64,000 bases of DNA from Phycomyces blakesleeanus NRRL 1555(-) (lineage: Eukaryota; Mucoromycota; Mucoromycetes; Mucorales; Phycomycetaceae), in contig NW_017265135.1 in NCBI RefSeq assembly GCF_001638985.1, positions 1,107,223-1,171,222 of the forward strand, given 5' to 3'. Positions 43,328 through 54,014 of the stretch are shown here, piece after piece. The notes under the pieces are model-generated. The model was not told the origin of the DNA and did not search any database. It worked only from the letters and a program-made list of their open reading frames with translations. The position numbers were made by a program, and so were the translations under genes. Every line of letters starts with the position of its first letter. Position 1 is the first letter of the stretch.

Positions 43328-44358
43328 TTAAATAATGCCTTGTGGGGTAATGATGCAATCGACTTTTTTGTCAGTATGTTCAAGGGGTATTCTTCCGGTT
43401 TCTATGATTTGTTCATTCAGCGCCAATGCCACTGTAACATATTTTAGTGACAGTACATTGGTTATTATTATTTTTCAGTTTTCGTGGTGTATACCTGTTG
43501 TTGGTGAAGCATTTTTAGTCCTTTCAGCCCACTCATTGCACTTTTCAATATAACGATCATAATATCTAAACAGAATATAGTTTAGCTGTGTGATTCTTTC
43601 TTGCTTTTTTCTCTAAACATTTGCTTTTTTCTTGCTTTGGGTGTTTACCCTTTTCCGTGACCAATACGATTACGGGAATTGTCAAATGCAAGACCTGTAT
43701 ATTAAAATCGTAAGAACATGATATACGTGTATGTGTTTGAATAGGCAAGTAGCCATTTACCTGGAACTATAATAAGGTCAAGCCCATTTGTATCTAGGGC
43801 TAAATCAAATGCGTGTATTTATACATTAAAGCTTCGGAACAGTGATTAGATGGATTATTTTGTCATACCGTTCTCCAAAATAGTCGTATGAAGCGGCTCA
43901 GGAATATTCCATTTGTTGATCGGCAAACTAAGGAACTCTTCCATGTTTTTTATTTTTACCATTTCCATTGAATCACGAGAGCATCTCGGGACATATAATT
44001 CCTTTTCGCCTATGTTTTTATTAAAATAATAAACATAAAGCAATTTATTATATACATTACCAGCACGTAAAATGGAGTGAATTATGGGATAAGTGTCGAT
44101 TTCACTGCCAGGCATGCTAATGTACACACTAATGTGGCGGCTTTTTTTATATGCATCCAAATTAAACAAATGTTGATGAACAGCCTCGGCTGAATTCATG
44201 TCAGTATAAAATTTGCGATCAGGTTTGAACTCGACTCTTCTATTTGCATTTGTATTATTAATATTATTACATTGTGTCTTGATTGCTGAGGAAGAAATAG
44301 TACACAGTCTGCTCCCGACCTCTTTACGCAATGCACGCTTAAGAGTGTTAATTGACAT
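43328..44358 (-). CDS. fau1: 5-formyltetrahydrofolate cyclo-ligase
   Basis: Seven exons on the minus strand: 44271-44358, 44061-44189, 43869-44009, 43761-43799, 43649-43694, 43495-43565, 43328-43431, giving 205 aa. After splicing the protein reads SINTLKRALRKEVGSRL, AIKTQSEAVHQHLF, HISVYISMPGSEIDTYPII, YVPRCSRDSMEMVKI, NKWNIPEP, ALDTNGLDLIIVPGLAFD, NRIGHGKGYYDRYIEKC, VALALNEQI. These are the ATP- and folate-binding blocks of MTHFS. It converts 5-formyl-THF to 5,10-methenyl-THF, returning the storage folate to the one-carbon pool. Two introns (44010-44060 and 44190-44270) are open and multiples of 3, so an unspliced frame looks coding but would disrupt conserved blocks. It converges on sec24, with 135 bp between stops. 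Confidence 0.93.
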
Positions 44359-44554
44359 TTAATATTTATTTATATATTCTTTTAAGAGCAAATGGGGAAG
44401 GAAGGAAAAAGAAAAAGAAAACAGCAAAGATAGAAATAACTTTCAAAACTGTAATAGTACATTGTAGGTAATGAAAGTCACTCAAGGAGTTTTAAGCTTT
44501 AAGTTTCGAGAAACCATTAAGACTTATATAAGCCTTACACAAGCAATTCAATAC

Positions 44555-45447
44555 CTATGGGCTCTTTGGTGAAAGCAAACTTTCTAGGGTTACTGGACTT
44601 TTCGGTCTCTCGGGTATGGCATGAACAGCTGTCCAGTGGGCAGCGGTCCTGGCATAATCATCGTAGTCGCGCAAGTAGTGGGATGCAACTTGTGCGTCCT
44701 GTCAAAATTATTAAAAGAATATTAAATTGACTTAATGATACGTTGTATACTATGTACGTGTGTGTGGGTATATTACTATACCAATTACACTGTATTTACT
44801 TTACCTGAGGATCTTCTGGTACAGGAGAGGAAAGGAGGATGATAAGGGATAAAAGAGAAGCCTTGATTGTCATAATTGGCGACCAACCATCCTTAAGAAT
44901 ATCCATGCAAATAGCACCCTAAATTGGCCTTAGTAAATTATTTACTAGTAGAGAAACCTTACTGTTTGGGAACTGATGTTTGGATGATATATTGATGTAA
45001 TGAATTTAATCTTTGTAGGCTTAAAAGGAAAATCATCCTATATAATTCGCCAAAGAAGTTCAGTTAAAATCCATGACCTCTCTTTTTTTATCACTTTCTG
45101 CATAAGTATATGTATGTATATGACATATTGAAGCTTACTGCTAACTGTAAATCCACTTTGAATCTTCCGCCTAAAGAATGGTGTTATGTTCAAAGAAACT
45201 ACATTATACGAATTTAAAGGTCTGACTGGAATACCTTCATATGGTGTATCCCTTGGACCGGAGATAGTAGCAATGAAGTGACCTTGATTGTAATGATTAG
45301 GAATTATTAATGTGAACTAGTTATGCTAATAGATCCATTATACTTACCAAGTTTTTCCCCTGGCTCAATCTCAATGTCGGCAGCTTTATCATTTACGACA
45401 TCCTTGTACTCGCGTTTGATTCGTACCATCATACTGCTTAACGGCAT
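44555..45447 (-). CDS. Ubiquitin-conjugating enzyme E2 (Ubc1/E2-25K-like core, no UBA domain)
   Basis: Six exons on the minus strand: 45348-45447, 45235-45282, 45139-45170, 44963-45037, 44805-44918, 44555-44698, giving 170 aa. It starts [21 protein letters not shown]2 landmarks are [38 protein letters not shown] (HPN motif), the active-site Cys in [19 protein letters not shown], and [21 protein letters not shown]. The best match by eye is the Ubc1/UBE2K class. That class usually ends in a UBA domain at about 200-215 aa; here the protein stops after a 20-residue Pro/Ser tail ([19 protein letters not shown]). It may be a UBA-less paralogue. E2s accept ubiquitin from E1 on the Cys and pass it to substrates with an E3. 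Confidence 0.9.
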
Positions 45448-46075
45448 GGTGAAAATGTAATTGAAGAAAGAAAAACGTCAGCAATTTTTTATAGCTTAAT
45501 TTTAAAAAAATTAAGGAGTGGTCAGGCGCAGCCGTGTAAAGTAATATAAAAAAAAGTACAAATCTTAAGTCACTATAATTGAACAATAAATCATTTGTAC
45601 ATTATAAGAGTTAGTACATTCAAGCAATATATATATAGTCTCTATATAAACAAATAAAATTCAACATGTTAAATAAATACATCATTTAAAATATCCGCCT
45701 CATGTCCTATAGCGCACTTGATAATAAAATTTGCTCAGTTTTTTATTACTTCTTTTTCAAGTGCTTTCCAGAATAAAACGATATTATTATTTATGTTGGA
45801 AGAGATGTGGTTACAGTATTTCCATTTCAAATTTAGACAAATCGAAATATAAATGTAGACATTCTGCTTACCTTTTGTGAAGGAAACGAGAACAAACTCA
45901 GGCGAAGAGAGATAAGTTTTCAGATAGATTAAAGATATATAATTAAGTCTTTTACCTGTAACAGTCTAGTCGTCTCCTTGAGACAAACTGTTTTCAATAA
46001 AGCGACGGGCTTATTACTGTTGCTATTGATGCTGTTTCTTACTATTTACTTAATCGCTTTTATCAGATCTTTGGA
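45448..46075. other. Intergenic region upstream of the E2 gene
   Basis: A/T-rich; presumed E2 promoter. The left edge of the repeat island lies at its far end. No gene seen. Confidence 0.5.
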
Positions 46076-47118
46076 AAGTGGTTGGTCAATTGGCTTCTCT
46101 CTAAATTGGAAAATCAACTATCATCATATTTCTTCTAACATTAATATCTCACTGCCACAGTGTCTTGTAGGACTTACAGACCAGTACGTCGTGGTCACCA
46201 ATATGCTTTGCCGATTGTAAATTCTTTATTTGAAAATTGCTGCACACCTTTGAGGTATTTTATCCATCTATTGTAACAGCAACAGTACCTCCATCTCTCT
46301 CCCGCTTCTTCAACACTCTATGCAAAATTACCGTCACTCCACATCGGTTATTCTTTAGTTTCTCTAAGCCCTTTCCAAGCATCCCGCCCTCAAAAACAAT
46401 CAATGTGATTTTGGTTTTTGCTTCTTTTACAGAAGAGGGTATTCATTTATTTAACCTTAAAAAACAGACAAAAACGTCAATGAAAGAAAGGGAGATAAAA
46501 AGACTAATTTATCACTTTGTTGGCTTTGAAGTTTGCCGCTTTTTTTTCTCTTCTTGTTATGCTTGCTACCTCCGTTTACCAAAATTTGCGCTTTTTTTCG
46601 AGGGTTCTTTGGCACCCTCGCTATGAGCCAAAATCTGGTATTTAGATGTGTTACTACCATAGAAAAATACAACACGTTCAAGCGAGTTATTGAATTATCC
46701 GTACGTGATAAATATATATAACGTGGGAGGCAGTTTTGTTGAATGGTATATAATTTTCAATGGTCTCAATCCCATTTTGCTTTTACTTTCTATGTAGATC
46801 GGCTTATTATCCTGTTGAACCTGTCTTTTGGTAGTATTTATTAGTTGGGTACCGCAGTAAACCATAGGTTTTGGTCTATAGCCTCTCTGCTGAAGTGAAT
46901 GTAGCCTTTCCTCCAGGGTCTACAAAGATCGGCTTATAGTTATCTTGGACTTTATCAAACTCAAAATCTGACAGTCGAAGTTGTAACATGTTGTTTCTTA
47001 CTAAGATGGGGATTGATTTCATCCTTATAGAATATTCAGTTGATGGAAAATCCGTTTGATGTTATTAAACCTCCAAGCATGATTTTATTGTTGTCACTTG
47101 GTTTAAGGTTAGAACTAA
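46075..47118 (-). pseudogene. Decayed Fanzor (TnpB-like) nuclease gene, 3' part
   Basis: On the minus strand, pieces in shifting frames match the order of mucoromycete Fanzor proteins. These are LITSNGFSIN near 47050; DNYKPIFVDPGGKATFTSAE with the RuvC-I Asp (DPG codons at 46906-46923); YYQKTGS; KITLIVFEGGMLGKGLEKLK near 46400; LKKRERDGGTVAVTIDG; NTSKVCSNF (46239-46265); VLVCKSYKTLW (46150-46190); and DINVRRNM (about 46121-46149), the RuvC-III region. Several stops and frame changes are present and zinc-ribbon Cys positions are lost (SNF for SNC, KSY for KSC), so it is dead. Family knowledge: Fanzors are eukaryotic RNA-guided nucleases carried by transposons. The matching 5' part appears at 54015-54470, on the other side of the inverted-repeat unit. 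Confidence 0.6.
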
Positions 47119-48208
47119 TATATAATATGCGGTTTCGACAGTTCTGGGTGCTTGACTGTTGGATGTAACGGTAGTCTAATTCTAAAAATGATTGGCTGTA
47201 ATAAATCTTCAAAAAATGAAAGCTAAGTATCCTAGCATATAAAGAAAAAGGGTTAGATACTCTAAATGTCGAGAGTTGGCCAAAATCTACAAAATCTTGT
47301 ACTTTATGTACAATTGACGGCAAAGCTCATATAAAAGCAAAGTCGAAAATAAGACATAATCAATATATAAAAAATTAGTTATTTGAATACCAAATTATAA
47401 AAGTTGAACTTAATTGCGGAGAATTTGGGCTAGGATACTGTATTTGTGGGTGCTCTAATCAAGTGCAGTATACATATGTATTTTGACGCTATGAAAGAAA
47501 ACATACCAACCAAGAGACATTAATGGTAATCAATAGTTTATTTTTCACATTGGTTATTATTGAATGGTGTTTAAACTACCACTACATCCAACAGTCCAGC
47601 ATCCAGAACTGGTGAAACACCCTATAAGGTAAAGCTCCTTGGATTGAAAATCTAATATATTATCAGCTAACGCTATAATAGTACATGTATTATGAGAAAA
47701 GCATAGTTTTACAATCTTGAGACGGGCTGTGTTGGTTTGTGTAAAGAAGTGACCCAAACAATTAATAGAAAAAAGGAATATGTATCAATCTCCTCTAACA
47801 ACTCCTTAGCCCTAATATTGGCAACTGGCAGCTTGTTCTCTTGAGAAAGATAAAAAGAAAATAGAAGTGATGTGTAAGGATGTTCTTTATTGCTTTCATC
47901 TTTCGATGTTTATATAGATATTTCGATAATAAATAAAATAGTATAATTAGTAAGCTATTACTAAGAGGTTGGGATAAACTATGCTTTATAAAAAAAATAA
48001 GAGAGAGAAATAGAGGTAGATAGTCATTGTTGGGGTTCATTGTTACAATCCTTATGATTTTCAATTGATTGCTGCGCCAGTTGTAACAATCATGCTCTTC
48101 CCAAGATCATTACTTAATCAATTGGTTTACATAATTGATACCAAAAGGTTTAGAGATATGGGATATGTTTGGGCCAGCCGAAAATGTGAATATACACGCA
48201 ACGTGTCA
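47119..48208 (-). repeat. Left arm of a ~1.09 kb inverted repeat
   Basis: Its reverse complement matches 52926-54014. The outer ~970 bp are nearly identical (single differences seen near 47140 and 48060), while the innermost ~115 bp (48093-48208) carry many differences, roughly one in eight. The outermost ~490 bp is itself bounded by inverted ~40 bp termini (GTTTCA-CAGTTCTGG...ACTGTTGGATGTA), as in a MITE. Open frames in the arm (for example 47795-48064) are hydrophobic low-complexity and probably not genes. Confidence 0.85.
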
Positions 48209-48284
48209 ATCTGAACATATTTCACACGATTTTTGAATCATTATTCCTTACATTTGAAAAGGCGAAGACAGTATTGGTTTATAT

Positions 48285-48420
48285 GATGAAGTGGTCCAAA
48301 CGGTTAAAAGAAAAAGAGAATAGATATCGATCTTCTCTAGCATACCCTTGACTCAAATATTGGCATTTGGCAGCTTGTTCTCTCAAGAAAGATAACGATA
48401 GCAAATATATCTATTAAGAA
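48285..48420. repeat. Diverged extra copy of an arm segment
   Basis: Resembles arm segment 47745-47860 in the same orientation: GGTCCAAACGGTTAAAAGAAAA, an ...ATCTTCTCTA... block, and GGCAGCTTGTTCTCTCAAGA against GGCAGCTTGTTCTCTTGAGA. A more decayed copy is visible at 52085-52205. Confidence 0.55.
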
Positions 48421-48660
48421 GATAATGCTCATTGTCAAAGGTTTAATATTGCATAATAGTGGAAGACATATCATAATTTTGTAGTAATATTAATGCTGCC
48501 AAGTAGCCCAGATTTTAACTCTATAGAAATCTCATAAGAATATTCCACCAGAAGAGTGAAAAAGAAAAAAGAGGTTAATCTTCAAAAACTTTTAAGGAGG
48601 TGGCGGTTATTACCTATATGGAATAAAACAGCACTCGGGTTGGTGTTTGTAATGTTAAGT

Positions 48661-48741
48661 GCATGTTAATGTCTAATTGCATGTCAATTCCTAATTGCGT
48701 GGAAATGCCTAATTGCATGTGAATGCTTAATTGCATGCATG
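48661..48741 (+). repeat. 18 bp tandem repeat, about 4.5 copies
   Basis: Units of the form GCATGTSAATKCCTAATT, each ending in CTAATT or TTAATT, followed by a partial unit GCATGCATG. Confidence 0.85.
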
Positions 48742-49072
48742 AGATGAAAAAGTTAATTAAACGTCATCAAACTATTGATTTTTTTAAAAGAAAAACTATA
48801 CCTTTGTATTTACATGTTTTCAGACATGAGCTGTCAAGTGAAAGACGATCGGCTAAACCAAGAATGCTAAAGAAGTTGTATTATTGATTTATCAAAAGTT
48901 AATATGGTGACTATTGTTGGTACGAGTCTATATATATATATACATACCTTGCTTGTAAGAAAAAAAAATCTAACAGATCTCAGTACTGAATATTGTATTA
49001 AAATATTCGTTCGTCTGTTTTTAAAGTGTATCCGATTTATCCCAAAAAGTATAAAAATAAAGATTTTTTTGT

Positions 49073-50275
49073 CAAGACCTGCGCTTGAAGGCCGATCCAC
49101 TCAAGTTTACACCCAAGCTTCTCAACAACCCTCATTCCTGCCTACTCGGCATGGCATCAAATTTACCATGACGGCAAAGTATCGGTGAAATGCTTTAATG
49201 CCAAACTGCTCGGGACAGGTGTCTGAGACACCCAAGTGAACAGCATAGCATTTACTTAGGCACCTTAACTTTGCTTCGGGTTCGTCCCTCATGTCCAGTT
49301 CTGTTTACCAGAGCGTGGGTTACAAGTATCAAAGTCTAAGCAATGAGGGACTTGAAAAGCACAGGGATCATTTCAACAGGAAGCAGTAAAATACAGGCGA
49401 TTGTACTGGGTAATCTGTCGATTCTGCTGGGAATCTACCTGTATTACCTCACGTCCAGGTGCTCAACGAATTTAAAAAACTCTACGCATCCAGGTGATAC
49501 ACCCTTATACTTGCACCTTTCTGTGACAATCTTGACATGCCCCAAAGGACAAAATCTGGAGAGCCAATATCCAACGTCCTAAGAAAATAGCATAAAGCTA
49601 CCTCTGCGTTCCTCAGTCTTCTCCATGTTATGTGCCGCACAACACAGAAAAAACTGACGTGGATTTCATCCGGCTTTCGCCTTCATATGAGTGGCTCAGG
49701 AAGGTCTTTAACGTCCAGTATGCTCTACACTAAGAGCTACTTTCCCTTACGGTACTTGTGTTCAGTTGGTTTTTTATAAGTATATTTAGCCTTCGATGAA
49801 ACTTTTCACCAGGATTAGGGAGTTTGTAAAACAACCCGACTCATCGGAAGCTACTTAACACAAAGACAAGAACTCAAGACAAGGTGAGGGGATTGCACCC
49901 TCCAGTAACCTTTTCCAGGGAGTGAAGGCTACTGACTTGTTGGTATGTCTGGAAAAGCAGTTCACTAGTTCACAATCCAGAGCAGTCAAAAGACTACTCC
50001 GGTTCAAACATTGGAGCTTCTCCATCTCAAACAATAAAGTCCAAGACGGAATCCCTTTTGGTTTCTTTTCCACTGCAGTAAATGCAGGTAGAATCGCTCA
50101 AAGTACGGACCAATTTTAGGCCATGGTACCTTGAGCGAACTCAATGACTAGACGCCAAAGAGTGCAGTGCGTTCAATAAAAAAACCAGAATCTCATATTA
50201 AGACAAGCCTTATAAATAAGGCGTCTACAATGAGCGAGTTGGAAAAGAGCCCGGAGACTCACTGTTAAAGACCAT
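49073..50275 (-). rRNA. Highly diverged 5.8S-28S rRNA copy, lacking most of ITS2, truncated at the 3' end
   Basis: Read on the minus strand, this carries universally conserved rRNA blocks in the correct order. The 5.8S part (about 50275-50120) has TTGAACGCAC (50167-50176) and CACTCTTTGG (50155-50164). The 28S part starts with GGAAAAGAAACC (50060-50071) and AGGGATTCC (50048-50056). It continues with AAGTACCGTAAGGGAAAG (49740-49757), AGTTAAGGTGCC (49259-49270), GATGCCATGCC (49148-49158), GAGTAGGCAGG (49137-49147) and CAGGTCTTG (49073-49081). Sequence between the blocks is strongly diverged and shortened: about 1.2 kb covers what takes about 2 kb in yeast. Between the 5.8S-like and 28S-like parts only some tens of bases remain, so ITS2 is nearly absent. 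The match stops after the yeast ~1650 region of 28S. No 18S sequence is seen. It may be a pseudogene or a diverged structured RNA. Matches were recognised by eye. Confidence 0.75.
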
Positions 50276-50359
50276 GATATACACATTTTGCATGAAAATG
50301 TTTACGTATATTCCTTTTGATATATCGTGACCGATAGAATACGAGGTACTCAGTGACCA

Positions 50360-51341
50360 CTCCAAGAGTAGAGATATAAATAAAAATCGAGTATAAGGTT
50401 AATATACTTATTGTGTCAAAGTGTGTGCGCGTGTGCGCGTTTACTTACCTAGCTATTAACTGCGAAGGGTGTAAAAATACTGAGCTGGTTCTCGGTACAC
50501 CTCTCCATAGGCATACCTTTGAACACTATCAAGAGAATAAAGTAATATAAAAGTATAAAGTGAGTATGTTAATTGAGTCAAAGTATGTATATATTGACTT
50601 ACCACTCAGTGGACCATACATGGTATGAAGGCACCATAAAAAGAATGGTGGTTAACAGCTAAACAGAACTAGAAATTGCAATAGAAAAAAAGAAAACATC
50701 AAATCATAGTTAGCGTGTTGATCGTGTCAAAGTATGTGTGTATGTACGCGTTTACTTACCTAGTAAACAGCAGCGGAAGGCTTGAAAAGTACTTGTGCTA
50801 AAAAGCAAGACGGGACGGGACACTGGACACTGTGATAAAATAAAAGAAATATCGAATCATAGTTAGTGTATTGATCGTGTCAAAGCGTGTGTGTGTTTGC
50901 TTACCTAGCAGATAACTGCGTAGGGTTTAAAAAGTACTTGTGCTTAAAAGCAAAACGGCACTGGACACTGGACACTGTGATGAAAGAAAGAAAACATCAA
51001 ATCATAGTTAGTGTGGTGATCGTGTCAAAGCATCTGTGTGTGTGTATTTACTTACCTGGTACATGAACTTGACGTGAAGGGCCTCTCCGTGGCTACAGTG
51101 GAATGGAAGCTGGGCATAGAAGACAAAAAAAAAACATGCGCAAGAAAACACTGTGCTGTAGTTAGTATATTGACCGTGTCAAAATTTGTATGTGTCTGTA
51201 TAATACTTTACCTGCTATTAGACTGGACATCATTTTTGGAACTTAGCTAGAAACCGCGTCTGGGGTGCGTTTTCATAATAAATATCAGTATGGGCCTTAT
51301 ACGGATAGAAAGATATAGGCATTTAAAGACAATTTTCTTAC
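50360..51341 (-). ncRNA. Array of homologous spliceosomal-type introns between short non-coding exons, upstream of the rRNA-like sequence
   Basis: On the minus strand six intervals have ideal intron anatomy: 51110-51211, 50975-51055, 50830-50904, 50669-50759, 50526-50602, 50360-50448 (75-102 bp). Four start GTAAGTAAA or GTAAGCAAA, one GTAAGTCAA and one GTAAAGTAT. Most share a TG/CA tract, a block CTTTGACACGATCA, the branch-like CTAACTATG, a pyrimidine tract and an AG. A seventh, less similar candidate is 51260-51341. Intervening exons are 48, 54, 70, 70, 66 and 77 nt. The two 70-nt exons (50905-50974, 50760-50829) are copies of each other; the others are not. Exons carry stops and are not frame-compatible, so the product would be RNA. 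The last exon runs into the 5.8S-like sequence. This looks like one spliced non-coding transcript. Confidence 0.55.
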
Positions 51342-52925
51342 CGTGTCGGAAACCAAGGACCACCGAAAGGAAACCAGGAGGAAGAGGAGGAATAACAGGA
51401 AATTGGGAATTGTATCGATTCTTATATGAAAAAAAATGGGGATGGCGCAGCACGGAAGGCGTAAAATGCCTATTTTGGATAAATCAAAACAAATTCATAT
51501 GAAAATTAAATAGTTTCATGTTTTCAGTAAAAGCTCTATATTTTTTTAATCGCATATTACTATCAAGAACCTCTTGGTGTTGCCTAATAGATACATTGAA
51601 TAGTACCGATACTAAATATATTTGAGTATTACTTTGCTTTAGATATCATTTATATGTCTGGGGAATACATTTATATATCTTTATGCTCACACTACTGATA
51701 AGCATTATAATTTCTAAAAAACCGCCAAATAAATAAAGAAGGCCCCCTTAACATTATAACCACACTTTGTTTACTTTCACTTCACAGAGTATCTTAAAAG
51801 GCATGTAAGAAGAGAGGTACCACTATTAAAAATATAATAGCATGTATTATTAAAGCAGTTAGTATTTTATCAGTTTTCAAAGATATTTTGTTTTAAAAAA
51901 AATGGCTATTCAATTTTATATATGCAATATCTCTTTAGAACTAGAAACATAATATTCTTTCTTAATCTTGATTGATCAAAATACTATTATTATAATGTGT
52001 ACTCGCACATCTTAGTTTGTATGGCTCATTCTTTACAGAGTTATGTTCAAAGGCAAAGAATTAGTTATATAAATTTTATGGCAAGAAAGGCTTGAATCGT
52101 TAAGAAGAAAAGAGAATATATATTGATCTACTCTAATAGCCTCTTAGCTTATATATTGTCAATAGCAGTCTATTCTTTTAAAAGTGATAGAATAAAATAA
52201 AAAGAGGAATGTGTTGAAATAGTCTATATTACTTTTATTTTTTGATGCTTAAACATATATATATCAGCAGCTAATAGAATAAGACAGTCAGTAAGATCAA
52301 CTCCAGAAGTTTACTGAAATATTTACATTTAAAGTTATTTTAAGATATTAAGACTTGGAGCATACTATTTGCATCTTAACAATATTTCAAGGCTTGTAGA
52401 GATTATTTCCTTTACATTAACTTTAGATTCTATACTGGTACAGCCTAAGTATACATAGACAAGCTGGTGGCACAGTTGGTTTCGGATAAGAACTCATATT
52501 CAATTACTAATACAGTTATTATTATCCAAACTATCCAATTTCTCAATAACCTGCTATCAGCTTAACTCAGAAAAATTACATAATCCCTAACAAATCAATT
52601 CAACAAAGAACAACTTTTACACACTTATATTTTCTTTTCCTTTCTTTTCTCTGGGCCTTTAAATAAAGAGTATTGCTATTTGCTACAAAAGCTGCAAATG
52701 TTTATCTTATATCTCTCTTTTTCTTTTTCTAAATACTTTTTTTTACAAACCCCTTACACCACACCAACAAACACAGCACGTCTAACAACTCTCATACCAG
52801 CTTATCTAAAATCATTTAACATTATATTTCTGAGTCCTACATTTCTTGCCAGATATTGACTACTATCATGTCTTTAATGGTGTTCTTTCTGCTGTTCAAA
52901 AGCCTTACTGGGGGGAAATTTCCAG
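51342..52925. other. A/T-rich spacer between the intron array and the right arm
   Basis: No supported gene. If the minus-strand transcript is real its promoter should lie at the left end of this stretch. A minus-strand frame at 51247-51453 has no recognisable domain. A decayed copy of an arm segment is at 52085-52205. Confidence 0.5.
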
Positions 52926-54014
52926 TGACACGTTGCGTGTATATTCACATTTTCGGCTGCCCCAAGCATATCCTATATCTCTAAATATTTTGTATCAATT
53001 ATGTAAACCAATCGGTTAAGTCATAACCTTGGGAAGAGCATGATTGTTACAACTGGCGCAGCAATCAATTGAAAAGCATAAGGATTGTAACAATGAACCC
53101 CAACAATGACTATCTACCTCTATTTCTCTCTCTTATTTTTTTTATAAAGCATAGTTTATCCCAACCTCTTAGTAATAGCTTACTAATTATACTATTTTAT
53201 TTATTATCGAAATATCTATATAAACATCGAAAGATGAAAGCAATAAAGAACATCCTTACACATCACTTCTATTTTCTTTTTATCTTTCTCAAGAGAACAA
53301 GCTGCCAATTGCCAATATTAGGGCTAAGGAGTTGTTAGAGGAGATTGATACATATTCCTTTTTTCTATTAATTGTTTGGGTCACTTCTTTACACAAACCA
53401 ACACAGCCCGTCTCAAGATTGTAAAACTATGCTTTTCTCATAATACATGTACTATTATAGCGTTAGCTGATAATATATTAGATTTTCAATCCAAGGAGCT
53501 TTACCTTATAGGGTGTTTCACCAGTTCTGGATGCTGGACTGTTGGATGTAGTGGTAGTTTAAACACCATTCAATAATAACCAATGTGAAAAATAAACTAT
53601 TGATTACCATTAATGTCTCTTGGTTGATATGTTTTCTTTCATAGCGTCAAAATACATATGTATACTGCACTTGATTAGAGCACCCACAAATACAGTATCC
53701 TAGCCCAAATTCTCCGCAATTAAGTTCAACTTTTATAATTTGGTATTCAAATAACTAATTTTTTATATATTGATTATGTCTTATTTTCGACTTTGCTTTT
53801 ATATGAGCTTTGCCGTCAATTGTACATAAAGTACAAGATTTTGTAGATTTTGGCCAACTCTCGACATTTAGAGTATCTAACCCTTTTTCTTTATATGCTA
53901 GGATACTTAGCTTTCATTTTTTGAAGATTTATTACAGCCAATCATTTTTAGAATTAGACTACCGTTACATCCAACAGTCAAGCACCCAGAACTGTTGAAA
54001 CCGCATATTATATA
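52926..54014 (+). repeat. Right arm of the ~1.09 kb inverted repeat
   Basis: Reverse complement of 47119-48208. The outer boundary is at ...GCATATTATATA (about 54014), beyond which left and right flanks differ. The ~490 bp at 53514-54003 has inverted termini (left CCAGTTCTGGATGCTGGACT, right the complement of CAGTTCTGGGTGCTTGACTG), so a MITE-like element forms the outer half of the arm. Confidence 0.85.

Noticed and set aside
44190..44270. Extra 27 residues in the formyl-THF cyclo-ligase
   Set aside because: The stretch is open and a multiple of 3, but has GT...AG ends and removing it restores the conserved AIKTQSEAV block.
47795..48064. 89-residue open frame repeated in both inverted arms (also 53069-53338)
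   Set aside because: Near-identity reflects recent arm duplication or conversion, not coding constraint. The predicted protein is a low-complexity hydrophobic sequence without recognisable domain.
50360..51211. Regularly spaced repeats (about every 145-170 bp) that could suggest a CRISPR array
   Set aside because: The repeats are 75-100 bp, imperfect, eukaryotic in context, and each carries a splice donor, branch-like site and acceptor. They fit introns, not CRISPR repeats.
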